The notes under the pieces were generated by a model, which ran no database searches, was not told where the DNA came from, and saw nothing but the letters and a program-made list of their open reading frames with translations. Below, piece by piece: positions 49,606 through 58,167 of a stretch of 64,000 nt of DNA. The translations under genes were made by a program, and so were the position numbers. The stretch spans positions 1,612,001-1,676,000 of the forward strand of contig NZ_CP029397.2 in assembly GCF_001704615.3 (NCBI RefSeq). Direction: 5' to 3'. This DNA comes from Acinetobacter defluvii (GTDB lineage Bacteria > Pseudomonadota > Gammaproteobacteria > Pseudomonadales > Moraxellaceae). Numbering within the stretch: the stretch's first letter is position 1; every line of letters begins with the position of its first letter.

Positions 49606-51762
49606 TTAAATTTTCAACTGAATATTTTGTAGTTCACCATCAAAAGCATCCAATAGATTTTTAATCACAGGCTCAGCATGTAACATCTCTGTTGCACGAT
49701 TAAATGCACGAACTTTACGCTCATTTTGCATGTGAAATGGGGTGATACTTTCCACTTCACCATATTGCACATTAAATACCGTATTTGACCATTGTTGCTT
49801 TAAAGATGCTTCTAGCGCATGTTGGGTTTGATGCAATAAATTTTCATATTGCTTGGAAATTTGAAAAGTAGAGTGACCATCAATTTGTCCCATCATGACA
49901 CCATGTTGCGCTAACTCTTGAACAGCGGGTGATAAGCTACTATTTCTAAACCAAAATTCCCATTTATCTACATTCCATTCCCCTTCGAGTTGCTGTGGGG
50001 CAAGTTTTAAAATCTCTTGTGGAGTGTGTTTCGAATCGGAGGGTTGCACATGAGTAATCGTGCTTAGATTTTGCGTAGCAAGGTGTGCTGCAACATTTTC
50101 ACTCGCGGGTTGCTCAGGGATATTTTTTAGGTTTGATTGTTCAGCCGACCTTGATACATCTGTTTCAGGGGCAAGAAAAAAAATATCTTCCGTTGTAATC
50201 GTATTCTCTACTGGCATAGATGCAGAGAAATCTGTACCAAATGAAGTTAAACTCAGCTCATCTGGATCCTGTGCTTGCTTCTGCTGAATTTGATTTTCAT
50301 TTTGCTCTACAACATGCAGATTATCTTGAAGCGGTAAGGTTTCAAATACAGCACCTGAATCCTCAATCATCGTTTGAGTATCCAAGGTAGAACTTGAATC
50401 TACAATCTGCTCAGAGCGAGCAATGCTTTGTTCCTCAGTATGATTTTGCGTTGCAATTTCAATATTTTCAGTGCTTACTTGCTGCTCAAGATCAGGCTCA
50501 GCCCCTACCTCAGAAACATAACCGTCAGTTTTATTTTTAATCTCTTGTACTGTTGTGTGTGTCTGAGTTTCAGTTCTTTCAAAAATATGTTGCTCAGTAG
50601 ATACGGTTTGTTGTTCTGATATCTGTGATACCGTCTGTTGGCTTTCCACTGTTTGCGAAATAGTGATTTCATTCACTTGCAAAGGTCTAAATGCCAGTAG
50701 ACGCAATACAGTCATTTCAAAACCTTGTTCTTGCGTCACAGCAAGTTGCAAATCCGCACGTCCTTTACAAGCAATTTGATAGTAAAGCTGTAAATCCTGT
50801 GCAGCGACCAATTGCGACAAGGTCATAATTTTCTGATTAATTTCAGCGCTATACTTGAGGCTTAAATCAGGTAAATATTGCAACATTGCCAATTCATGCA
50901 AGGTCGAAATAAATTGATCCAAGACCAATGACACATCTAAAGCTTGCTGTCTAAATTGCAGTAATAATTGGCTGACACGTTCACGCTGATTTTGGTGAAT
51001 CGCTAAAATCAAATCATAAATAATGGTACGGTCGATCAGACCCAACATTTCCTTGACATCTTGATGGTGAATCGCACCTTGACCATAGGCAATCGCTTGG
51101 TCTGTCAGAGATAGCGCATCACGTAATGAACCTTGTGCAGATTCTGCAATTTGCCAAATCGCATCCTGTTCAGATTGGATGTCTTCTTTATGTAAAATAT
51201 CGGTCAAATGATGCGTGATTTCATCGACTGCCAAAGGGCGTAATGTAAACTGTAAACAACGAGAAATGACCGTAATTGGCAGTTTTTGCGGGTCTGTAGT
51301 GGCAAAGAGGAATTTGACATGCGCAGGCGGTTCTTCCAATGTTTTCAGTAAGGCATTAAAAGAATGCGTAGACAACATATGTACTTCATCGATCAGATAA
51401 ACCTTGAAACGTCCTTGTGTCGGTGCATAAGGTACGTTGTCCAACAATTCACGGGTATCTTCAACTTTGGTACGAGAAGCCGCATCGATTTCAATCAAAT
51501 CAATAAAACGCCCTTCATTGACGGCTGTACACGTTGCGCAAACTTCACACGGCGTAGAGGTCACACCTGTTTCGCAGTTTAAGCATTTAGCTAAAATACG
51601 GGCAATGGTGGTTTTCCCCACCCCACGCGTTCCCGTAAACAAGTATGCATGATGTAAACGACCACGGTCTAATGCACTGGTCAATGCACGTGATACGTGA
51701 TTTTGTCCGACCAATTCATTAAAATTACGTGGGCGATATTTACGTGCAAGTACCTGATACAT
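49606..51762 (-). CDS. dnaX: DnaX, DNA polymerase III gamma/tau subunit
   Basis: This 718-residue clamp-loader ATPase begins MYQVLARKYRPRNFNELVGQ, with Walker A GTRGVGKTT (44-52), a zinc site C63-C72-C75-C78 and Walker B LIDEVHML. Domain III runs to about residue 365. A long Gln/Thr/Glu-rich linker (about 370-570), then the tau-type C-terminal region, follow. I saw no A-AAA-AAG slippage signal, so a separate gamma form by frameshift is not evident. Known: it assembles the replisome and loads the beta clamp. Confidence 0.95.
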   Translation of the reverse strand: MYQVLARKYRPRNFNELVGQNHVSRALTSALDRGRLHHAYLFTGTRGVGKTTIARILAKCLNCETGVTSTPCEVCATCTAVNEGRFIDLIEIDAASRTKVEDTRELLDNVPYAPTQGRFKVYLIDEVHMLSTHSFNALLKTLEEPPAHVKFLFATTDPQKLPITVISRCLQFTLRPLAVDEITHHLTDILHKEDIQSEQDAIWQIAESAQGSLRDALSLTDQAIAYGQGAIHHQDVKEMLGLIDRTIIYDLILAIHQNQRERVSQLLLQFRQQALDVSLVLDQFISTLHELAMLQYLPDLSLKYSAEINQKIMTLSQLVAAQDLQLYYQIACKGRADLQLAVTQEQGFEMTVLRLLAFRPLQVNEITISQTVESQQTVSQISEQQTVSTEQHIFERTETQTHTTVQEIKNKTDGYVSEVGAEPDLEQQVSTENIEIATQNHTEEQSIARSEQIVDSSSTLDTQTMIEDSGAVFETLPLQDNLHVVEQNENQIQQKQAQDPDELSLTSFGTDFSASMPVENTITTEDIFFLAPETDVSRSAEQSNLKNIPEQPASENVAAHLATQNLSTITHVQPSDSKHTPQEILKLAPQQLEGEWNVDKWEFWFRNSSLSPAVQELAQHGVMMGQIDGHSTFQISKQYENLLHQTQHALEASLKQQWSNTVFNVQYGEVESITPFHMQNERKVRAFNRATEMLHAEPVIKNLLDAFDGELQNIQLKI

Positions 51763-52012
51763 GAAAGCTCCTCATTATTGCGTTAAGGATACTGTTTTTT
51801 TAGTGATTAGTGAATGAAGAACTGTAGAGTTCTTTTTTATTAGAGATAATTCGATCAATTATTTCAAATTTGACAATTTTAATCATCAAATTGAGTAATG
51901 TTTAAAATTAGTACCATTGATCTTAATTTAACCTATGAGGTCACTCAAATGAGCACCCATTGAAATATCTTCAATTAGTACTCACTCGAGTATCCATGAA
52001 CTCTCAACGATA

Positions 52013-53503
52013 TCATTGATCTACTAGCTTTTGCTGTGCAGGTAAAGCTCGCCAAACAAACAGCGATAAAACCAAGAACATTCCACCTGAAATCGTCAAA
52101 ACCTTACTATGCGAGTGAATAAATGCTTCAGAAGCAGCGTGTTGCACCTGCTGTATCAAGATCGGATCTGCATGTTGTATGGCAGCCAAAGCTTCGCCAA
52201 TAGAGGAACTCACTTCAACAACTAAATTTTCAGGAAGCGTATTGGGCAAAACCATAGATTGTGCGTAAAACACCGAGAGCAATAAGCCAAAAATTGCAAT
52301 GCCTAAACCAGCACCCAACTCATAAGCCATTCCTTCAATTGCACCTGCTGCAGTGGCTTTTTCTGCAGAAACTGAGGACATAATTGCTGCTGTGGATGAT
52401 AATAATGCAATTTCTACACTAATCCCCATCAATGCCATCCACACCCATGCCTGAATGGTTTGTGCATCAAAATCTGTCCTTGCCAATGCAAAGAAACATA
52501 ACGCACACATCAGCATTCCTGCGGTGGCAACAGGTCTAAGACCAAAATTATTCATTAATATGCTGGTAAAAAGTCCACCAACACAGATGGCAATCATAAA
52601 GGGTAAAATAAATAAACCTGCTTCAAGTGGACTATAACCATACACAAACTGGAGTTCTTGAGAGAGCAGCAACTCAAAACCAACTAAAGCAATCATTGCC
52701 ACCATTGCCATCACAATACTGGTCGAAATGACTTTATTTTTAAACAAACTAAAATCAATCATGGGTTGAGTTGTACGAAGTTGATGGCGTACAAAACCGA
52801 ATAAAAGACATAATCCCAGTGCGAATATCAAAAGCATTGATCCACTAAAGGCATAAATAGATGTTTTGATAGCATAAATCAACATTAAAATCGCACTGAC
52901 CAAAATTAATGCTTGTTTCAAATTTAAAGTTTGCTTGGTATACACCTGCTGTTTAGGGATCCAGCTTACTATTAAAATCAGTACCAGAATGATGATGGGT
53001 ACATTGATCAGGAACACAGCCCCCCAACTAAAATGCTCCAAAATAAATCCACCTAGCAATGGACCAAATGCAGCTCCACCACCACCGACCGTTCCCCAAA
53101 TACCTAAAGCATAATTACGTTGCTTTTCATCTAAAAAAGTATTTCGGACACCCGCTAAAGTCGCAGGTAAAATCATGGCTGCCCCAACGCCAAGAAATGC
53201 TCTGGCAACAATCAACATATACGCCGAACTTGCAAATGCAGCAAACAATGAGGCAATACCAAAAATACCTGCACCGATCAACATAAGCCGTTTAAAGCCT
53301 ATACGATCTCCCAATGCACCCATGGGCAAAATCAATCCCGCCATAATCAATGAATAAATGTCAATCACCCACAACATTTCATTGGCAGATAAAGATAAAT
53401 CTGTACTCAAAGTCGGAATCGCAACATGCAACACTGTTGCATCAATTGAGACAGGTAAATAAATCAATACGATGATGGCCAAAATCACCCATTTACGGCA
53501 CAT
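52013..53503 (-). CDS. MFS multidrug exporter, DHA2 family (14 TM)
   Basis: This protein of about 496 residues starts MCRKWVILAIIVLIYLPVS at 53503; a TTG start at 53536 is in frame but would begin inside an operator. It has about 14 hydrophobic helices, the motif GALGDRIGFKRLML between TM2 and TM3 and the antiporter-like stretch GIWGTVGGGGAAFGPLLGG. Known relatives (SmvA, QacA) expel cationic biocides using the proton gradient. It is divergent from a TetR gene with two operator copies between, so it is very likely inducible. Confidence 0.9.
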   Translation of the reverse strand: MCRKWVILAIIVLIYLPVSIDATVLHVAIPTLSTDLSLSANEMLWVIDIYSLIMAGLILPMGALGDRIGFKRLMLIGAGIFGIASLFAAFASSAYMLIVARAFLGVGAAMILPATLAGVRNTFLDEKQRNYALGIWGTVGGGGAAFGPLLGGFILEHFSWGAVFLINVPIIILVLILIVSWIPKQQVYTKQTLNLKQALILVSAILMLIYAIKTSIYAFSGSMLLIFALGLCLLFGFVRHQLRTTQPMIDFSLFKNKVISTSIVMAMVAMIALVGFELLLSQELQFVYGYSPLEAGLFILPFMIAICVGGLFTSILMNNFGLRPVATAGMLMCALCFFALARTDFDAQTIQAWVWMALMGISVEIALLSSTAAIMSSVSAEKATAAGAIEGMAYELGAGLGIAIFGLLLSVFYAQSMVLPNTLPENLVVEVSSSIGEALAAIQHADPILIQQVQHAASEAFIHSHSKVLTISGGMFLVLSLFVWRALPAQQKLVDQ

Positions 53504-53520
53504 AACACACCCAATTAAAG

Positions 53521-53572
53521 TTGGACACTTGTTCAATTCTCACATTATAACCATACTTGAACACTTGTCCAA
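53521..53572. promoter_or_regulatory. Twin TetR operators
   Basis: TTGGACACTTGTTCAA (53521-53536) and TTGAACACTTGTCCAA (53557-53572) are both palindromes of form TTGRACA-CT-TGTYCAA, 36 bases centre to centre, flanking the divergent promoters. Confidence 0.85.
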
Positions 53573-53616
53573 CTTTGTTTAAGATTCTTTTTAGTAAAGA
53601 ATATAAGGATAGTGTT

Positions 53617-54201
53617 ATGAGTTATTTAAATCGTGAACAACGTCGCAATATGATTTTAGAAGCCGCCAAACGTGTTGCATTACTAGAAGGACTAAGTGGC
53701 TTAACCGTACGTAGGATTGCAAATGAAGCACAAGTATCAACAGGACAAGTACACCATCATTTTGCATCTAGCTCCCATTTAAAAGCAGAAGTATTTAATG
53801 AATTAATGAATCAACTGAATGAAGTTGAGAACCAGATTACCACCCACACGCATCTTGAACGTTTGTCTTTATTGCTAGGTTGTGAAAATATCGAACAAAC
53901 TCAACCTTATTTACGGTTATGGAATGAAGCTGAAATTTTGATTACACAAGATCAAGAGATCAAAAAAGCCTACAATTTAGCCATGCAACAATGGCATACA
54001 GCGTTAGCCAGTACCATTGAATATGGTATTACTCAACAAGAGTTTAAAAAATCCATATATAGTTCAAGTCAAGATATTGCATGGCGATTAATCGCATTTG
54101 TATGTGGGCTAGAAGGAATCTATCAACTGGGTTTAAATGGTTTAGATGAACATAGCTATAAGCACCATGTTGAAATGATGCTTAAATTAGAACTATTTTA
54201 A
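53617..54201 (+). CDS. TetR-family repressor of the MFS exporter
   Basis: This 194-residue regulator starts MSYLNREQRRNMILEAAKRV with AAGGAT before the ATG at 53617; the frame back to 53557 overlaps an operator. The helix-turn-helix is LTVRRIANEAQVSTGQVHHHF. The ligand domain contains LRLWNEAEILITQD, as in BetI-like members. It probably represses itself and the divergent exporter by the twin operators; the inducer is unknown. Confidence 0.9.
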   Translation: MSYLNREQRRNMILEAAKRVALLEGLSGLTVRRIANEAQVSTGQVHHHFASSSHLKAEVFNELMNQLNEVENQITTHTHLERLSLLLGCENIEQTQPYLRLWNEAEILITQDQEIKKAYNLAMQQWHTALASTIEYGITQQEFKKSIYSSSQDIAWRLIAFVCGLEGIYQLGLNGLDEHSYKHHVEMMLKLELF

Positions 54202-54209
54202 CCTACGGT

Positions 54210-55478
54210 TTAGAACCAACCCTTACTTCCCTTTAACTCAGCATCAGCACAACGTAATGCTTCTTGTGTTAGCCCCCACAAACGATAGTCGCCTGTGATC
54301 GAACCAATCGCAAAATTATGGGTATAAGCAAAACTGAGTTCACGCTGCGGATCACACCAAGCCCCTGAACCATTATAGCCAATGTGTCCAAAACCTTTTT
54401 TTGCACGCTTTCCCATGGTAATGACACGGTGATAACCCAAACGCCATTTCATTGGAATTGGCATTACTCGGTCACGCTTTATGTTCTGAATTTTACTGAG
54501 TTCTGCAAATACTTCAGGTTTAATCAGCACTTGCCCTTCCCATACTCCTTTATTGGCAAGCATGGCATAAATTTTTGCTAAACTTTTGGCTGTAAACACC
54601 CCATTTGCTGCAGGAATTACAGCCTGTAATCCTTCATCACTAAAAAAGCTAAATTCTCTCATGCTCTTAGGAACCATAGCATCTAAAAAGTCTTGTGGGT
54701 TTTGTCCACTGAGTTCGATCAATTTATCTGAAAATGAAATTTTAGATTTTTTCTTGGCTTTTTTAGGTTGTGCCACCTGTTCAGCTATGTGCTTTTGTGC
54801 TTTTGGAATCAGCCTTGCGACATTGACTAACTCAACACTGGGTACACCAAAATAAGCCCCATCAAGCGCCAAAGGATCAACCAAATATTTTTGCATTAAC
54901 CATTTTAGTGGCTGCCCAGTGGCTTTTTCTAAGACACCCCCCACCAACCAACCAAACGTTAAAGCTTGATAAGCAATATCTTCACCGACTTGAAAGCGAG
55001 GTTTTGCTTGCTCAATCACTTTGAGCATATGTTGCCAATCTGCCATTTCATTTGCATGGGCTATCATATTTCGAATATCAAACATGCCGCTTTGATGACT
55101 CAAAATATGACGTAAGGTCATTTTTTCTTTGCCATTTTGTCCAAACTCAGGCCAATATTTAAGCACGGGCGTATCATAATCAAGAAAACCTTCACTCACT
55201 AAAATATGAGCAAGTGTTGCTAAAACGCCTTTTCCTGTGGAATAACATACAGACAATGTATCTGATGTCCAATTTTCAGTTTCTGACTTTTTCCCCGTAA
55301 AAATATCAACGACTTTTTTACCTTGAAAATAAACTGTCAATGCTGCACCACCAAGTTGGGTACGACCATCTTGTAAACGGCTAAATTGTTCTGCTAAATC
55401 CACAAAACGTTCATCTACATCACCGTGAAAGTTTTTCTTATCCGCAAACAAAATTTCCTTGATCGCACTCATGTTCAA
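54210..55478 (-). CDS. Serine hydrolase, class C beta-lactamase/esterase (EstB) type
   Basis: This 422-residue protein has the nucleophile motif S80-T-G-K83 (SxxK) in VCYSTGKGVLATL and LRHILSHQSGMFD, and a late GFGHIGYNGSGAW that can serve as the third active-site motif. No signal peptide is seen, so cytosolic esterase or lipase activity is likelier than antibiotic hydrolysis. A Lys-rich loop (QPKKAKKKSKISFSD) lies near residue 240. It is downstream of the MaoC and FabG genes on the same strand. Confidence 0.88.
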   Translation of the reverse strand: MNMSAIKEILFADKKNFHGDVDERFVDLAEQFSRLQDGRTQLGGAALTVYFQGKKVVDIFTGKKSETENWTSDTLSVCYSTGKGVLATLAHILVSEGFLDYDTPVLKYWPEFGQNGKEKMTLRHILSHQSGMFDIRNMIAHANEMADWQHMLKVIEQAKPRFQVGEDIAYQALTFGWLVGGVLEKATGQPLKWLMQKYLVDPLALDGAYFGVPSVELVNVARLIPKAQKHIAEQVAQPKKAKKKSKISFSDKLIELSGQNPQDFLDAMVPKSMREFSFFSDEGLQAVIPAANGVFTAKSLAKIYAMLANKGVWEGQVLIKPEVFAELSKIQNIKRDRVMPIPMKWRLGYHRVITMGKRAKKGFGHIGYNGSGAWCDPQRELSFAYTHNFAIGSITGDYRLWGLTQEALRCADAELKGSKGWF

Positions 55479-55553
55479 CCCCTTATTGTTATTTCATCTC
55501 AAAAAAAAAGCCTAAATCATCTCGACTTAGGCTGTCTATCTTATTTGATTTTA

Positions 55554-56405
55554 TTATGCTTTGACTACACCTGACACATGCGGTTTTTGTGATTTTTCAT
55601 TGCGAATCAGAAAATCTGTTGTTTGCGCTTGTTGTGCTGTCAAAAACTCAACGGTTGAAGGTAAGAACATTGGCAATTTAAAATACACATCCGCCTCATA
55701 CGCATCTGGCAAAGTCAAACTCGCCAATGCACGCGCTTTACTCCACATCCCATGTGCAATCGCCTGTTTAAAACCAAATGCTTTAGCCGTTAAAGCGTGT
55801 ACATGAATCAAATTAAAGTCGCCTGACACTTTCGCATAGCGACGACCTGTATTTTCAGCAACACGCCACACAGCTTGCACTTGATAATCAGGTGTTGGGT
55901 TTTCTTTGGTTTTTTCAGCTGCCTGAGCATCGGTTTTTTGACGAGATAAATAGGTCGTTAAACCCTCCATTACCACATCATTACCCACTTTTGCAGTAGT
56001 AACAAAGTCAAACTGCAGCCCCTTATCATGCGGCTTCACCTCACCAAATGCGCAAGACAAGGTCAGCTTTTCATTTACCCCAATTTTGCGTGTTTGTTTA
56101 ATTTGATTACGAATATGTACCAAACCTAAAATTGCAAATGGAAATGCTTCTGTAGTCATCATATGCATTTGCAAACTTTGTGACAATACAGCCAAATAAA
56201 TCGCTGGAATATAACCATTATTTTTAAAGCCACAAACTTCGTTATATGCTCTTAAATGTTGTTGGTCGACTTGTAAAGAATCCACCACATATTCAACTTG
56301 TGGTAGCACTTTTTCACCTTTCGGCTTTTTAATGATTAAACCTTGTACAACTTTCGCATAAGCAACATAAGGTTTTGGCAGTTGACTAAAATGGCGAGTA
56401 TTCAT
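55554..56405 (-). CDS. MaoC-like hydratase (HtdX type)
   Basis: This 283-residue double-hotdog protein starts MNTRHFSQLPKPYVAYAK at 56405, where AAAGG is well placed; an upstream ATG at 56420 lacks a site. The hydratase 2 motif is SGDFNLIHVHALTAKAFGF, with Asp and His, followed by AIAHGMW. Known: such enzymes hydrate enoyl-CoA or dehydrate 3-hydroxyacyl thioesters. It pairs with the FabG4-like gene upstream. Confidence 0.88.
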   Translation of the reverse strand: MNTRHFSQLPKPYVAYAKVVQGLIIKKPKGEKVLPQVEYVVDSLQVDQQHLRAYNEVCGFKNNGYIPAIYLAVLSQSLQMHMMTTEAFPFAILGLVHIRNQIKQTRKIGVNEKLTLSCAFGEVKPHDKGLQFDFVTTAKVGNDVVMEGLTTYLSRQKTDAQAAEKTKENPTPDYQVQAVWRVAENTGRRYAKVSGDFNLIHVHALTAKAFGFKQAIAHGMWSKARALASLTLPDAYEADVYFKLPMFLPSTVEFLTAQQAQTTDFLIRNEKSQKPHVSGVVKA

Positions 56406-56420
56406 ACTAGACCTTTGCAT

Positions 56421-56534
56421 GTTTTATTTCGATATTTAAAACCCCTTCTCTCTCAGGGATGAGGAGCATGCTCCGCAAGAGGTTGAGGGCGCTAGTCACC
56501 CTCTCCTTAAAGGAGAGGGAATAAAGCGATATTA
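56421..56534. repeat. Small hairpin-rich repeat between fabG4-like and maoC genes
   Basis: The gap holds nested inverted repeats: CCCTCTCCTT (56499-56508) with AAGGAGAGGG (56510-56519), and GGAGCATGCTCC at 56463-56474. Such GC-rich units in an AT-rich genome suggest a dispersed palindromic element; I cannot count other copies here. Confidence 0.5.
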
Positions 56535-57926
56535 TTAAGCCCCTAGCAAGCTTTGACCACAAACACGTACCACATTACCATTTAAACCAGTCGATGCAGT
56601 TGCTGCAAAGAGTGCAATCGTTTCTGCGACATCCACAGGTTGACCGCCTTGACTCATGGAGTTCATACGACGACCTGCTTCACGGATTGCAAATGGGATC
56701 GCAGCAGTCATTTGTGTTTCGATAAAACCAGGCGCAACCGCATTGATGGTAATACCATCTTTTAGAATTGGGGCAGTAAATTTCACCAAACCAATCACAC
56801 CTGCTTTAGATGCAGCATAGTTGGTTTGACCTAAGTTTCCTGCAATACCCGAAATAGAAGATACACATACGATACGACCATTGGCATTTAAACCTTTATT
56901 TGCCAATAAATAATCGTTAATACGCTCAGCCGCAGACAAGTTAATGTTGATGACAAGATCCCACATTTCAGGCTTCATATTTGCCAAAGTTTTATCTCGA
57001 GTCACACCAGCATTGTGTACGATAACATCTAAACCGCCTTGTGCAGCCGCAGCAGCTTTGATCTTCTCACCTGCATCAGCAGCCGTAATATCAATTGCAA
57101 GTGTTGAACCACCGATTTCACTTGCAACACGGTCCAAGTCAGCTTGTTGTTGTGGCACATCTAAACAAATCACATGCGCCCCATCACGTGCAAGCACATG
57201 TGCAATGGCTTCACCGATGCCACGACTTGCACCTGTCACCAAAGCAGTTTTACCTGCTAAAGGTTTTGCCCAATCCACATCGACCACATTTGCTTTTGAA
57301 ACATGAATCACTTGTCCAGAAACATACGCTGAACGAGGCGAGATTAAGAAACGTAAAGAAGATTCTAAATTTTTTGCAGCATCTGCATCGACAAGTATTA
57401 AATCAGCCGCAATACCTTTTTTGAACTCCTTCCCTACAGATTTTACAAAACCTTCTAAAGCACGTTGAGCAATTGCTTGTTTTACAGTCGGCGCTGTTTC
57501 AGGCGTTAAACCAATCACAATTACACGACCAGAGTTTTGAATTTGGCGTGAAATTGGATTAAAAAATTTATGGAGTTCAATTAAGTCTTCTGAGTTTTGA
57601 ATACCTGATGCATCAAAAATCACTGCTTTAAATTTAGACTCTTTATCGCCTTCGTTAAATGCGCCAACAGTTAAGCCCACTTTTGCAGCTTCTTGTTGTA
57701 ATTCAACATTGTTGCCGACATAGCTATTGGCATGAATATTACTTAATACTTGCGCAATTTCACTTGAAAACAATCCTTTAGGTGCAGCACCCAATAAAAC
57801 CGCACCTTTTACAACAGGGCTTGCTGATTCAAAACGATCTAACTCAAGGGGTGAAGGTAAACCTAAATTTTTGATGACAAATTTACCAATTGGGGATTTT
57901 GCAAATGCTTGGTATTGATCAGTCAT
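56535..57926 (-). CDS. High-molecular-weight 3-oxoacyl-ACP/CoA reductase (FabG4 type)
   Basis: This 463-residue protein is longer than ordinary FabG (about 245). Residues 1-210 form a non-catalytic Rossmann-like N-domain; the catalytic half has TGASRGIGEAIAHVLA near residue 220, NAGVTRDKTL, and the Ser/Tyr/Lys set in CVSSISG and NYAASKAG. Known relatives (mycobacterial FabG4) reduce 3-oxoacyl-CoA with NADH. It is divergent from the thiolase and upstream of the MaoC gene. Confidence 0.92.
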   Translation of the reverse strand: MTDQYQAFAKSPIGKFVIKNLGLPSPLELDRFESASPVVKGAVLLGAAPKGLFSSEIAQVLSNIHANSYVGNNVELQQEAAKVGLTVGAFNEGDKESKFKAVIFDASGIQNSEDLIELHKFFNPISRQIQNSGRVIVIGLTPETAPTVKQAIAQRALEGFVKSVGKEFKKGIAADLILVDADAAKNLESSLRFLISPRSAYVSGQVIHVSKANVVDVDWAKPLAGKTALVTGASRGIGEAIAHVLARDGAHVICLDVPQQQADLDRVASEIGGSTLAIDITAADAGEKIKAAAAAQGGLDVIVHNAGVTRDKTLANMKPEMWDLVININLSAAERINDYLLANKGLNANGRIVCVSSISGIAGNLGQTNYAASKAGVIGLVKFTAPILKDGITINAVAPGFIETQMTAAIPFAIREAGRRMNSMSQGGQPVDVAETIALFAATASTGLNGNVVRVCGQSLLGA

Positions 57927-58167
57927 GGTGATAATCTCTCAGTAAATAAATTTTTAAATAAGCCAGTAGGTATCCTTTAACTTCAGTGTAATCTCAGATA
58001 CTTATATTTTAATAGACTTATTCTGTTTCAGTTAAATAATACTTGAGTTGTACGCTACATGTCTTGACCTGAATGCAATGGCAAATGTCATTATAGTCAA
58101 TTCGACTAACGCACAATTATGATAGTGTTACACCTAAGAAGATTAGCCACATGCTTGGAAAAGCCTT

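Noticed and set aside
49606..51762. Programmed frameshift for a gamma form of DnaX
   Set aside because: No A-AAA-AAG slip site with a following hairpin was seen in the expected region.
54210..55478. Antibiotic-resistance beta-lactamase
   Set aside because: The SxxK protein lacks a signal peptide and resembles EstB-like esterases; resistance is unsupported.
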